Part shown: positions 50,418 to 62,600 of the stretch, in pieces
Numbering within the stretch: position 1 is the stretch's first letter
Layout: each line of letters starts with the position of its first letter
Program-made: the position numbers and the translations under genes
Notes under the pieces: generated by a model
What the model saw: only the letters and a program-made list of their open reading frames with translations
Databases searched by the model: none
Told to the model about the DNA's origin: nothing
Source: Chondrus crispus
Taxonomy: Eukaryota; Rhodophyta; Florideophyceae; Gigartinales; Gigartinaceae
Length of the DNA stretch: 64,000 nt
Reading direction: 5' to 3'
NCBI RefSeq assembly: GCF_000350225.1
Contig: NW_005178495.1
Coordinates: 33,934-97,933 of the forward strand

Positions 50418-53400
50418 TTACATTCCCCCCGCCTCCCGCTGCAGCTGCTCCCACATCACAACTAAATCATCCTTCTCCGTCCCCTCTTCCCCATTAACCG
50501 TTTTCGTCTTCCTATCCATCTCTCCTACGACTGCCTTGCCGACCATCTCATCACCTCCCATCGCCGAAATTCCTAGCTCCTTCTTCAGCATAGCTGTAAG
50601 GCGCGCCGCCTCTGCAGCCGCTTCATCTACGCCGCTTGGTCCGTTACCTTCCAGTCGCCCGATATCTCTCTTCATCTGTGTTCCTCGCCCGACACTCGCC
50701 GCCCCCTGCACCCACTGCCGTCCCCCCCCTCTGTTCGCCCCATGCCTCTCAGTGTCCCGCGGCCCTGCCCGGGGCAACGAAGTGCCGGACCCGACTTCAT
50801 GCATCGCTTTGGCCGCCACTGTTTTTGTCATACCCTGCCACGCCTGTCCACCTTCCACTGACTTGTACGAAGCTACCGCCTCGGGCACAAAGCCTGCGGC
50901 ATCCGCCGTCAACCTCGCCTTCCCATTCCATCCCTTCTTCGACAGTGCATCCGCATATGATATCACCGATGCCTTCGCAATCGCCACCGAGATCGCCTTT
51001 GTCGCCGCGTTCTCCTTTTCGTTTCTTTTCATTGTCACTGCAGTTTTTGCTGCCATTCGAGCGTAGTTCTTCACGTAGAATTGATTTTCTCTGTCGGGCC
51101 GGGTGATGAATAAACTCTGCGCTGGCACCGCCTTCCCACGTCCGTCACTGCATCTCCCGCTTAGGCTACTCCCACTGATAAAACCTTCGTCAAATACCAC
51201 TTCAATCAGAGTGCACCCCGTCATTTCATTGTCCTTGCTCCGTTCCAAACCTTCTGTTCCAGTAGGCGGATGAATCCCTACAACAGTTCCGCGTAGTCCA
51301 AACGGTACCCCTCCAAATCCCATTCGATTCACCACTCGATCTCCCAACCTCAATCCATATGCGTTTGAAGGTACAAGTGCGCTAGCTGTAAAGCTTCCAC
51401 TGCTTAAATTCTGACCCCAGTCTAACCCTTCATTTCCAGTCACTAACACCTCTGGAGCTACTTCTCTGCATCGTTTCGAAACGTCAACATTCCCCACCGA
51501 CGCCGTATACTCGTCTTGTAACGCAAGTACTATACTGCCGTGTTTCTCCAGCTCGGCCACAGTCTCCTTTGGCAAAACCTGTGCATCGACAGAGACTAGA
51601 GGCAACTTCGCTACTTCTTGCACTGATATCCACGCCGCTGCCGCTCTCGCAGCATCATCCGCTTTTCCACTTGCTCCAAACACATCTCTGGCATTGTACA
51701 CAATGTTTCCGCGAGGCCTAGAATTCCCTGCCCTCAATTCCGCCGCCTTGAATTTGCCCACAGTTTCAAAGAGAAGGGGGAACGCTTCGCGATACCTCCG
51801 CAACAAGTCTATGGTCTTCTCTGAAAACGTGTAGTAATGCTTTTCTTCTCGTCGGGCATATCCTGGAATATATAGTCCACGTCCGATGTATTTAATCCCA
51901 ATCCCGAGATCAATCTTTTCCCTCCCGGATTGCAACTGAACAAGAACCGAACTTAGAAACGCATCCAAAACCGAAACTGGCAAATTAACTGTTGCCGACA
52001 GCTTTGAAATTGTCATCCATCGCTGTTTGCTGGAAATTGAAACAACTCGATAACCGAACGCAGGCTCACGTGCGCAAGATACCGCCATTCCAAATTCAAC
52101 CTTGACGGCTCCATTGCGGATCGGTGAGCAAACTTTTGCCTTTTGCCCGAAATGTGATCCACTGCCAACATAGACAACTGTCTGCCCCACTATTAAACCA
52201 TCAGAGCTCTTCCTTGAGTCATATAAGGAAGTCTTCGAGGAAACCCTGCTTCTCACAAAGTGCGTATCGCAAAGTGTTACCTCTTTTGCTCTGTCCTCCT
52301 GACCTATAGCATTTTCTGAGGCGTCAACCTTGACCCCGATAATTTCCTGCGGAGGAGGCAACTGCACACCATGTTTCTGAAGCCAATTCGATAAAAGTAT
52401 ACTGGAATCCCTTTTATACGATGCTTCGCTTGTTTGCTGAACAGCTGCAACCTGCCCTGCTCCCAATCCGTTACCTTGAGTGTTTCCAATTGTCTTCCTG
52501 TGAGAGCGATCTGCAACGAAATCAATGATGCCAGCAGCGCGCCAAGGGTATCCAAACCAAACCGGAGATTCAATAGATAGCCCAAGGGCCTCTGCAGTCT
52601 TTTTAGACCCGATTCTCCTAGATGCAGCAGTCGCATCATTTGAATCAAAGTCAATCTCCAACACATATGTTTCATTTCGGCTGGGTGAGCCAAAAATGTT
52701 GAGGCCTACGAAAGCCAAACGACCGCTGTGTTTAAAAGCACCTAAGTGCGGCAAATCTTTTAGAGATTCATTTGCGTGGGGTGCGAGAGTGCCTTTCAAC
52801 CATCTTGGACTGAATGGTCTTCCGGAAGGTATCTTCGGAAGGACCAGGTTTGTCCTCTTTGCATTGCTCACGAACGATGGTAGCCGTGTTCCAAATGGAG
52901 AAGACTGCTCGACCTTTGAAGTCAGAGACATCTTGTAAAGAAAAGAGGGACCGTGATTGTTTCTGACGATCTCATCTCTAGCAAGGGATTCCAACGGGAC
53001 TGTTGTAATCGCCTTCAACAAACGTTCTTCACTCACAAACGGGAGCAGGACCACAGCTTCCCAATCATTTCTCTTTCCGTTGAGGTCAGTTTCGAACTCA
53101 CTGGGATATAGGTCCCGAATAGGTGATGCTGCACTTGTCATGAGAGCACGATAAGGTTTGGGCAAACACCAAGAAGACACGGGAGGTAAAACAGACAACA
53201 ATTGCTCCAGAGGGCGAAACGGTCTATCAACCGTGAAAGTAGTAAGCTCGTACTTCGCCAGCTTTGCCCCAATACCTGAAATATCTGAGGGAAACGGAGC
53301 GTAGTGGAATGGATAAAACCATCGCCAGTGCCTGCATCCCTCACTGTAATACCTCAACACCCACCAAATCCCTTCAATGTAGCGCTGCGTCAAAAGTTGC

Positions 53401-54880
53401 AGTCCCCCGGAATCACTGCTCAGAAAGTCCTTGCCGAACTTCTGGCTGTAGTAGTTGGTTTTCATTTCAACAAGTTCACGGTCTGCTACTCGCCGGTTGA
53501 TGTTTTCCGCCTCAAGCTTTAACTCAGCTAACTTCATGGAGCGCACAGCAGCCAACCGTGACTCTCCGTTAGCGAAAGTGTGCTTGAACCCGAAAACGTC
53601 ATCGAGGTCCATGTTCTGAACTGCTGTGTTTCTGGTGCCTTTCTTTCTGCCACGATTAGCCTGCTCTTCTGCCTCTAACTTCCCTCGCATGATGAGTTTG
53701 TCCAGCATTCCTAGCTTTGCTATAAAATACTCCAAGCGCTCCGGGACAATCTTGCCGGATTGAGTAAGATAACCCCCCATTCTCGGCAGAGCCCTTTTGT
53801 ACAAATGGAGCATTACATTGAGAGTTCCATCAGCAATGGCCAACGTTGGGAGATTAGGAAGAAAATCGTTTCCAATCAACATAACGATGAAGACGAAATC
53901 GTCTGTGACGCGCTCCACGTCAAAGAACGGCAACTTAGAGTTGTTGTCCGCGCCAAGCTCTGAGGCGAGATACTCGCGAAACACGCCGATTGATAAGAGC
54001 TCAAAGTCGCCAAACACGGCCGTATCCAGTGACGTGGCCACTCGTGGCCCAGATTTCTTTCTCCAACTGCTAAAGTCGATTTTTTCCCTGAGAAGGAAAA
54101 AGTGCGGCTCGTGAGTCACAAGCCCAAGCATGATTAAATCGGCGTCCAGCCCGTACACACAGTGACGGGTGTTGGGCTGCATACGACCAGATTCGCGCAT
54201 AGTACGGATGTACTCCATAATCTTGTGCTCGCCCTCGCCAGGCGATTCTGCACCAGAAAGCACGACCTCTATACCAGCCCATTGGCGGTCCTCGGAGATC
54301 TTCTTCGCAACGTAATACTGCAGTACACTGGTGAGCTCTTGCATAAACTTCGTCCCCGGGGTGATACAATTGGAATCAAACGGTTCCTGGGCGGCGGCCG
54401 CATACATGGGATCTTCGGCGGACAATCTATCATGTTCTGTTTTCCTGTCTAAGGCCGAGCAAAATCGCCTGGCCCTCTGCTGATTCATCTTCGCGCGGGG
54501 AGCGACGCCGTCTATAGCAAGGAAGAGCAATTTTTCGGGCGGGATTAGGGCGACGATGTTGTCGATGTATTTGAAGACGTCGAGAAAGATTTCTTGATTT
54601 GTCTTTGGAAGGGTTGCGGTGCTGGCGTAGCGCTTGGAGTCGATCCCACCGTTGCCGGCCGAGGAGCGGGCGCAGTTATGAACAATGCCGTTCATGTCGA
54701 GGTAGAGATTGTGGATACGGGGGGCAACGGAGGGAGAGAGCTTGGTGCTGATGAGAGGGTAGCGCTCGCTGATGAAGCGGAAGAACTTCGGGACACCTGT
54801 TCGAGAGGGTAAGGAATGGTTAGACATGCGGTTTGGGGCTGACTGAGATGGGAGACGTTAAGTGGAAATGACTCACCCAT
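50418..54880 (-). CDS. XRN1: 5'-3' exoribonuclease XRN1 (start codon region split by intron)
   Basis: Cytoplasmic exonuclease that degrades decapped mRNA. The canonical N-terminus MGVPKFFR is rebuilt by an 80-bp intron. ATGG at 54880-54877 is followed by GTGAGT at 54876, and the acceptor AACAG at 54797 joins GTGTCCCGAAG. The unspliced reading would begin at 54827 and add ten odd residues. Spliced length is 1460 aa, close to yeast Xrn1. Catalytic blocks: LYLDMNGIVHNCA, LAIDGVAPRAKMNQQRARRF, SGAESPGEGEHKIMEYIR, VYGLDADLIMLGLVTHEPHF, then GNDFLPNLPTLAI in the middle domain. An SH3-like segment (VGQTVVYVGSGSHFGQKAKV) and a low-complexity tail follow. It is divergent from SmD2 with 823 bp between the ATGs. 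Confidence 0.95.
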
Positions 54881-55703
54881 GATGGCAGGAGAAGAGTCTG
54901 CTATACGGGGAATGCGGACTTAATTGATGAACGGATGGGCGACTAGCGAAAGTGAGGTGCGTGAAGGCAGCGGGTGTGCAGCATGCCACGTGGGGAGGGA
55001 CAAGAGTGTGGTGGTGTGATGAAGACGCTGCTGTGGTGGATGAAGTGCAAACGATGGCGGAGGTTTGCGGTTGTGTTCCATGAAGGAAGCGTGGGGAGCC
55101 CTTTGGATTTTGCGAGGGAAAGGGGGGGTTGGGAGCGGGGAAGGCGCTGAGCCTTTTGATGGCGGACGGGTGAAGGGGTGCTCGCGGAGGCGACGAGGGA
55201 GTCGCTGGTGCGCAGCGCTTCAGTGGAGGCGGAAGAAGGCGAAAGGGGAGGTAGCCATCAGTTGCTTGGAAAGAAGTGACAAACTGTTGCCTGTGCGGCT
55301 TGCAGAAATAAAGGTGGGAAAAAGGAAATTTTATCCAATTATTTGGAAAATATGTCGAGAGCCGCGTAGGCAGAGCCACGGCGACGTGGAGAGTAGGACC
55401 TTCAGCTCAAAGCGCCTCTCAACACCCGACAGCACACGCGTACACGTGTATCATATATCTTCTCTGTCATGCTTTCTTTGCCATCTTGTCGCAAACGGCT
55501 CACGCACAAACGAATATATACAAACAGATCAAGAATCAAACGTCGTTCCTTCAACCGCTTCTTCAACTTCTCTCCGCGTGACAAGAACAGATAATTTTAG
55601 GAGTGCCGCTCCTCTCCCGCCCACCATCGATTGCCCACTGATCCTCTTCTTGCCGGACTATCCGTCAGCACAGTTCCTGCGTCCACCCATCGCTCCAAAC
55701 AAA

Positions 55704-56193
55704 ATGTCCGCCGGCAAAAGGTAAGCCCCTCCGGAGCGTCTCAAAAGTTGTCTTGAGCTTTTGCGTTTGTTTCCCGCCAAACTAACACAATTAACGCTCG
55801 CACCCACCGATCTCTTACAGAAAACGTGATCGCGAAAAGCTAGCCCCCGTTGACAACCGCGCGGGGTTTTCGTCCCTCGATGCCGTTCCGGGCATGGTCG
55901 ACACTGACAAGATCGATGATTTTCAAGTCGGCCCGCTCTCCGTTTTGAAGCGCGCTGTCGAACAGGATATTCAAGTCCTTATCAACCTACGCAGCAACAA
56001 AAAGTTGCTCGCAAGAGTAAAGGCTTTTGACAGACATTGCAACATGATCTTGCAACATGTCACAGAGATTTGGGTGGAGCATCACAAGGGACCCAATGGC
56101 GGCAAGCCCCAGCGTCTCGAGAAGACAAGAGTTATATCAAAAATGTTTTTGAGGGGAGATTCCGTCATTCTCGTTCTGCTCAATCCTAAGTAG
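55704..56193 (+). CDS. SNRPD2: Small nuclear ribonucleoprotein Sm D2
   Basis: Core protein of the spliceosomal Sm ring. Two exons: 55704-55720 (ATGTCCGCCGGCAAAAG) and 55821-56193, with a 100-bp intron GTAAGC...TCTTACAG. The product is 129 aa: [20 protein letters not shown], then the Sm fold with [40 protein letters not shown] (Sm1) and [19 protein letters not shown] (Sm2), all diagnostic of SmD2. The loop between the Sm motifs ([17 protein letters not shown]) is shorter than in animals. It is convergent with NOP58, the stops being 172 bp apart. Confidence 0.96.
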
Positions 56194-56365
56194 CGTCTCC
56201 ACTTTCTCGTGCTTTCTTATCTGTCACTAACTTGTAAATTTGGCTTGCAATCGCTCCCTTCATTTCACAAAGTCACATGGCACTGTGTCGTGCACCACGT
56301 CTATTTCCCAACATGTTATTTTTTACACGGCCCCCTATCACGTCCTACTCGACTTGTGCCCTCGT

Positions 56366-58093
56366 TTATTCTTTCGACTTACTTTTCTTCTTCTTCTTCT
56401 TGTGTGACGAATCATCCGCAGTAGCCTCGGCTTCCTCTGCATCTCGCTTTCTCTTCTTCTTTTCCTTTTTCTCACTGGACTTTGAGCTTTTGTCCTTCTT
56501 CTCACTCGATTTTGACCCCCTGTCCTTCTTCTTCTTCTTCGATTTGGGTGTCTCCAATTTCACATCACCATCTTCCTCGTTCACCACCGCTTCGTTCTCA
56601 CCCTTTCCTTCATTCTCTACCGTGCCATTTTCGCTTCTTCGCTTATCCTTCTTCTTCTTCTTTTTCTTCTTCGAGCTCTCCGTTTCATTCTCTTTCACAA
56701 CCTTCATCTCGTCATCCTCCGCATCACCGTTCTCGATGCTGGCCTTCACAACCTTCGGTGATGGTGCGGTCTCTTCCTTCATCATTATATCCCCACTCGC
56801 ATTGTATCCTGTCCCTGCGCCATTCCCGGCCTTGTACTTTGCCGTTTTGTCTGCCGAGCGACCCAGTCTCGAGACAGCAAAGTCCGTCTTGCCCTCAAGC
56901 TGGCAAAGGCGTGCTTCGATGGCCCTGCGCCCTTGCTCCCCAACTGTAGAATCCTCTCCAGCCTCTCCGAGCGCGTCAACACGGATCGCAAGTGCCGCTT
57001 TCGCTGCGAGGGATCGTGAAATCTTACCCTTGTGCTTCGGCGCTGCTTGTCCGACAAGGGACGCGTGATAGATAAGCCCATACTTGGGCGTTGCGTGCTT
57101 GGTCTTCAGGGCGCGGAAAAGTGCTTTCTCCGCTCCCAAGATCTGCACTGTCGACGCCGGATATTTCGCAAGCGACAACAAAGAGCCCGCGTGCGAAATG
57201 AGGCGCGCACCGACCAGCTCACCGACCATGGCTGTGAGGTTCGGCGCGATAGCGACCATGCGATTGCGCAGATACTCGAAAAGCGTAGCACGATATTCGG
57301 TCAGAGAGATGACTTGCGCACAAAGCGCACGAATGTTGGTGACATCCTCCTCGCTAATCTCCGTGCCCATGGAGATCTGGGCGGCGTGCTTGAGCTCCTC
57401 TTCGGTCTCCTCGAGCAAAACGTCACTGAAGTCGAGATCGGCGGCGAGGTTGCGCATGCCCATCTTGTCCACGGTATGAGCGTAGGCTGCATTCTCGGTG
57501 ACGATCTTCCCCATCTCCGGGAAATGCCAGCCGTACCACTCGCGAAGACGCATCGCGTAGATGTTGATCTCCTTGTCCAGTTCGTCCAAGAGACTGATCG
57601 CTTGGACGATCATGGTATCGACTTTGTCGGGGGAAAACTTGAGCTTGTATCGACTGAGAGAATGGGCGAGGCCGAGAACCATGGCCTTCCGTGAAGCCTC
57701 CTCACCGGCGCCGGCCTCGCCGTCCAGCAGGGTCTCCAAGTTGCAACGAATGGCGCGAAGCAAATCGGATACGTGCTGGGAATAAACGCATTGCAGTTGT
57801 GTCTTGTCCTTGATGGCGGCACCCAGCTTTGCGTCACCGACGGCGATCTTCTCGCCGGCGGAGACCTGCTTCTTTAGAAATTTGCGGAGGTCCTTGGATG
57901 GCTTGCTCTCCACGAGGGCAGTCGCGGCAGCAAGGGCGGATGTGGTATCAGTGAAGCGGGAAAAGGCCTTAAGCTTGACGACCTGCTTGATCTGGGACTC
58001 GGACTCGAGGTCGGTGACGGAGCCCTGCAGGGCGGCATCATCTAGGACCTTGAAGAGGGCGTGGCCGGCGGGGGTCTCGAAAAGGACTAACAT
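56366..58093 (-). CDS. NOP58: Nucleolar protein NOP58
   Basis: Core box C/D snoRNP protein that positions the 2'-O-methylase on rRNA. The start is ATG 58093 (MLVLFETPAGHALFKVLDDA), the canonical NOP5 N-terminus; the frame is open 14 codons further without ATG. The product is 575 aa. NOP5NT domain is at about 1-65; the coiled coil and NOSIC region contain YAMRLREWYGWHFPEMGKIV. The Nop domain contains VTNIRALCAQVISLTEYRAT, LTAMVGELVGARLISHAGSL, YPASTVQILGAEKALFRALK and KYGLIYHASLVGQAAPKHKG. The last 150 residues are a Lys/Glu/Ser tail (KKKKKDRRSENG-like repeats). It is divergent from ENY2 with 421 bp between ATGs. Confidence 0.96.
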   Translation of the reverse strand: MLVLFETPAGHALFKVLDDAALQGSVTDLESESQIKQVVKLKAFSRFTDTTSALAAATALVESKPSKDLRKFLKKQVSAGEKIAVGDAKLGAAIKDKTQLQCVYSQHVSDLLRAIRCNLETLLDGEAGAGEEASRKAMVLGLAHSLSRYKLKFSPDKVDTMIVQAISLLDELDKEINIYAMRLREWYGWHFPEMGKIVTENAAYAHTVDKMGMRNLAADLDFSDVLLEETEEELKHAAQISMGTEISEEDVTNIRALCAQVISLTEYRATLFEYLRNRMVAIAPNLTAMVGELVGARLISHAGSLLSLAKYPASTVQILGAEKALFRALKTKHATPKYGLIYHASLVGQAAPKHKGKISRSLAAKAALAIRVDALGEAGEDSTVGEQGRRAIEARLCQLEGKTDFAVSRLGRSADKTAKYKAGNGAGTGYNASGDIMMKEETAPSPKVVKASIENGDAEDDEMKVVKENETESSKKKKKKKKDKRRSENGTVENEGKGENEAVVNEEDGDVKLETPKSKKKKKDRGSKSSEKKDKSSKSSEKKEKKKRKRDAEEAEATADDSSHKKKKKKSKSKE

Positions 58094-58514
58094 GGTAGGG
58101 TGGACTCCCTGACCTGCGCGAAGTGAACGGGGCAAGGGATGGGTTGGGATGGGTAGAGATGGGCGCTACGCACAGTACCTCACGCGGCGACGGTGACTTT
58201 GTGATATCACAGAAGGATCTAAAACTGGGACTGCTGGTTGACGCCGCCGCCGTTGGCCATACGATGACTTATGATGCGCTAGTCCTTGGGCGATCAAAAA
58301 AAGGGGCCGCCAGGGGCCTCCGTTCCCATAAAAAATCTCTCACAGTAAACCCTGAATACTGTACGCCCCCAAAGCGTCCAATGAATGCCCTGCGCACGTC
58401 TTCCACGTGTACAGCCGTCATTTTGTATGATCCGTATCTTCAGTACCTGCACCAACATCAGCTCAACTTGAAACAGCCCTTCACCTTCACCAACTCCCCC
58501 TCCCTCCCTCCACC

Positions 58515-58990
58515 ATGCCCATCGATCCCCCATCCCCCACCCCCGCAACACCTCCTACTCCCCCCAACCCCCCCACGCCCCTCACGGCGTCGGAGCGCGC
58601 CGCCCTTCACGTGCGCGAGCAACTCCAGCTCTCCGGCGAGCGCGACCATCTCAAGGAGCGCCTGCAGCGCCAGCTGGGAGATCGCGGCTGGCATGCCGAT
58701 ATGCACGCGCGCGCCGCCGACATTGCTCGCACCCGAGCTGAAGAAGGGAAGAAACCCTTCACCGTACATGAGTTGGCCCAGCAGCTCGCCGAAGCGGGGC
58801 ATGGTACGTTTGTTCTGGTTTTGCGTCCTCGCCACTCATTCATGTCCATATACACTTTTTACTTACCAGATTATATCTAGATTCTATTCCTGAGCCCGTG
58901 CGCGCCGCCTTGATGAACGATTTGTTGAAGGCGGCCCGCGATTTTGCTGCCAAGACTTCCGCTTCTCAGGCTACGGATCGACCATCGTAG
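58515..58990 (+). CDS. ENY2: ENY2/SUS1 (SAGA DUB and TREX-2 subunit)
   Basis: Two exons, 58515-58803 and 58881-58990, separated by a 77-bp intron (GTACGT...TATATCTAG) and giving 132 aa. After a Pro/Thr-rich leader, residues from about 30 read ALHVREQLQLSGERDHLKER, LQRQLGDRGWHADMHARAAD, FTVHELAQQLAEAGH. Exon 2 adds DSIPEPVRAALMNDLLKAAR. This is the ENY2 pattern (GERxxLKxxLRxxLxxxGW, then VPDSVKxxLLxxI). Unspliced, the frame would end at 58880 after a nonsense tail. The protein couples H2B deubiquitination to mRNA export. It is divergent from NOP58, likely sharing a promoter. Confidence 0.9.
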
Positions 58991-59286
58991 GAGCTGTACG
59001 TTTTTTTGTATCTGCAACTACCGTAGCTAGTTCTTTAACGGCACGTTACTGTATATCTCCCTCAGCGTTCCGCATGAAAAAACAGAGACGAGGTTCAAGT
59101 TGTCGCGCTCACGTTGTGGAGAAAGCGCCATCTCGTAGCTCTCGGTCGGCGACGCGGGTCAGAAAGCGGGTTTGTGGCGCCAGTATGCAAACGTCCGAGT
59201 TTCTGCATATTCACATGGCAACTTATGATGTGATTATTGAGTTACGTAAAGAGACGTGTTGTGCCGAGTGATTGTGCCACACCGTA

Positions 59287-59642
59287 CAGTACAGGGGGGG
59301 GGGGGGGGGGTAGCTCTATATCACACTTTTGAATAGCGCATTACCGGATACCTGTATATCGCACTGTTTCGGGCTTGACACGAAATCAGCCACGTGTATG
59401 ACATTACACACGTGTCGCTCTAGAAGCCCCTAGTAGAGGCCGTACTGTACAAGCGACCCGCACAGTACCTCCAACTTTGGCTTATGGCGACGGCGGCTGA
59501 GGAGTTTTGCCCAGTTCCACCTCATTGCCTCAACATAACTAAACAGTATCTTTTTCGAGAGTATTTGCTACATCGCACTATCGGATATATCGCACTTTGA
59601 AGCGTTGTGACACTGGGGTGCGATATATAGAAGGTACCACTG
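59287..59642. mobile_element. MITE with TA target duplication (Tc1/pogo-like ends)
   Basis: The left end CAGTACAGG after TA (59285) and the right end, read inverted, CAGTGGTACCTTC before TA (59643). Inside both ends a CTATAT(AT)C(G/A)CAC string is repeated, and TATATCGCAC recurs several times. A run of 17 G lies at 59294-59310. No coding capacity. Confidence 0.45.
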
Positions 59643-62600
59643 TATACAATAATTTATTTCTCTTCGCTTCGATATTTTTTTTTTTGTATTTGTAGAGAGA
59701 GCCACAGGTTCGTGTTTCTTTCCCTTGTGTTGCATTCTCAAATTTATTTGGAGGTAGATAAAATGTTAATCTCGTTTGTCAAAAGCCGAGGTCGTGTCTT
59801 CCGTCCACGTTAAATGGTTTCAACATCTCGTCATTGTCTTCTTGAGACGACGGAGATAAGAGAAAGATGAACAAAGACGTTGGTCTATAGAGAAAAGCCT
59901 GCATTGTCTCAAAATGACTACGACAACTTTTGTGCATAGAATATCCAAGTGTCTAACAGCTAAGGCGGATAGGGAGGAAGAGAGGTTGACCATGACGACT
60001 GACCGTCCTCATCGGTACGAAATGCTTCAGAATGGCGCAAGCACCTCCACTGCTTTGAGCTCATGGTCAAGACCGTTGGGCAAGACAGCCTTGCACTGAA
60101 CTGCCCTTCCCTGCCCTCTTTCGATGTTCGTGTTCCCATGACTCTCAGGACGGACAGTGAAAGGGAGCGCGTAGCAAATCGCAAGCCTATCGTTTGTCGA
60201 TGTGGGTAGCGATATACGGTAGCCCGAGTAAGTGACGTCGAATCGCGGCGGTCATACTGTACGTTCAATTTGTATGCATGTGGCGGGTGTAGTGGGGAGA
60301 TCTGTTTAGGCGACAGGCTGTATCGGATTCGCAAGAGGATAAAAGCTGAAATGGGCTTAGGGCTGTTGGTCCTGGGGGTCTGTGCGTAAGGAAAAGGTGG
60401 GGTGGGCTGTGGTCGGCAAAGAAAGTGGCGGTGGGGCCGAGGTAGGAAAAGGTGGGGACGTCAGAGGCCGGCAATGAAAGGGGTGATGGAGCCGTGCAAA
60501 GAAAAGGTGGGGGTAGGCGCGGGTGGCACTGTGATGGGGAGGCGAGCCACATATCTAAGATCAAGCATTTCATTTACAAGAAACAAAGTCAGAAGAAACA
60601 TAAGCAAAGAGACAAGAAACAAAATCGGGATCTTGACGTCCTGTTGAATGCACCGAACTCATATCGAGTCGCTCGATGAACTTGCCGGAAATTTATTCAT
60701 TCTACACAGTTTCTTCAGGAGAAAATTCTAGGGCCAAGCGTTCCGCAAGCAAGCTATTCTCCTTGTTAGACCCCATCGAAAATCCCTTCCCCCTCCTCCC
60801 CCCTCCTCCCCCTCGTCCCCCGTCCGCAGTCTTTGCCTTCACACATGAACCGTGCTCTCGCTCCTCCGTCCCATTCTATTTTCTTGTTGTGGTGCCGATG
60901 CAAGACAAAACAGTTGGGTCATGGATGTCCCATAGGAAGACTAAATGGTATATCCAAGTTATACATCTACGGAAGCTGATTTCTCGAAATCTTGAAAGAG
61001 GACAGGCATCAGCAGTCATGCATGTGCGCCTGCAACGACGACATGCAGTGCAAACACAAAAACCAAAAAAATAAACTGTTTCCAACCCGACCGATCATTA
61101 GATACCTCAAATGCACAGCAATGATGACCACGATAAATTGCCAACACCGAACCACGAAGCAAATTCGTCAGAGCAATGATGTTTATATGTGTGCCACTTT
61201 TGCATATAGCGAGCTTCCTCTTCGCAATTTTCACACAATAAGCACTGCTGGGCAGTTGCAAATGCGCTTGCCCTTCACACTTGGCCCCGGGTGCGGTCAA
61301 AAAAAAAGAATGGGTCTATCCACGTCATGCCCATGGGTCCATTTTTTCCACTCTCTTCCGGCCACTCCCTATGAAATGCCGGCGTGGGAACGAATTGTGC
61401 GCATTATTCGTTACGCATAGGAAAAAGTACGGTCTGTGCCTTACACAGTACAGCATGGGAAACAAAATCGCCAATCATACAGTACATCCTTCAACAAAAT
61501 TGAGAGAAATGAAATGGCGCCACGCTGCGACCTTCCAGTTCATGATTCCATGCGTTTACAAGGCTACACTAAATGGCCGGAACGCATTGTTACAGCATCA
61601 TGCTGAGGCTCCCCGCCGCACTACGTCCAGCGTATACAATTGGCCCGATCTTGAGATTTGCTTCATTCACGTGAAGCAACCATGCACCCTTCTGCACTGG
61701 ACTTGTACAATAGTATGACAACATTGTATTTTATTCTGTCCGTCTGCTTGAATGGACTCGTGTTGGGGGCTTGTGCCGCCGAGAACAAGCCCCTAACACG
61801 AGTAAAGGCTCATCTCGAAGACGTTCATAGGGTTAGTCTTTTTGAAAGGGGTTTCCTACGTACGTCCTATGTGGAATTCTCGTTATTATGCGCATGAAGG
61901 TATTTCTCAGACCAACTCTGAGGGAACGAATAGAGAAAGCCCTGTAGGCCAGAACAAATGTGTGATTCCAGACACTCATAGCGTTTTCATAGGTCATTGA
62001 CTAGTCATATTACGGATTTAGAAAACCAGAAGTCAAAGAATGTCGCAGCTTAGGATCATTTTGTAAATTTTTTTAACTGTTGGACACTTTGCACTCGAAC
62101 CAGTTTCTTTGTTCTCAAGCTGAACTCCAAAGACCGAGGCATACTGCCTCGAAGAGGAGGTGGTCAATGTGAATGTCACACGGAATAAAGTAATGTGTTT
62201 GAATTGGACAGAAGTTCTTTCAAGCCCCTAAAAGTGAACGGTGCGGCGGTTAGGGAAACCACGTTGTGTGTAGAAGTGGTTACTTGGAAACTATGAGAGC
62301 ATACCACCATATCAAGAACGTGATCTTCTAGTTGTATCTTGAAGCGGCAATGTGCTGGTCACTCAGCTACAACGACGTAGAGGTAACAATGTACGTGCAA
62401 TAGAACATAGAAAAACCATCGAAACAAAAAAGCAAAAACAAAAAGCGTTACCATCGCGTTTAGATAAATGTCAGTCCGGTGCTTTCATCGCTGGTGGGAA
62501 GAGGCGTGCGTCCGCCAGGAGCTCGTACGATGTTGTGCAACAGAAGGATCGAGCTTACAAAGGCCATCATTTGTTGGGCAAGGGGTGCCGCTCCCTGGAG

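Noticed and set aside
55065..55724. 219-codon plus frame before SmD2
   Set aside because: Overlaps the divergent promoter and ends in SmD2 intron 1; no protein similarity and low complexity.
59294..59310. Run of 17 G as a G-quadruplex element
   Set aside because: A homopolymer inside a MITE end; more likely slippage than a functional structure.
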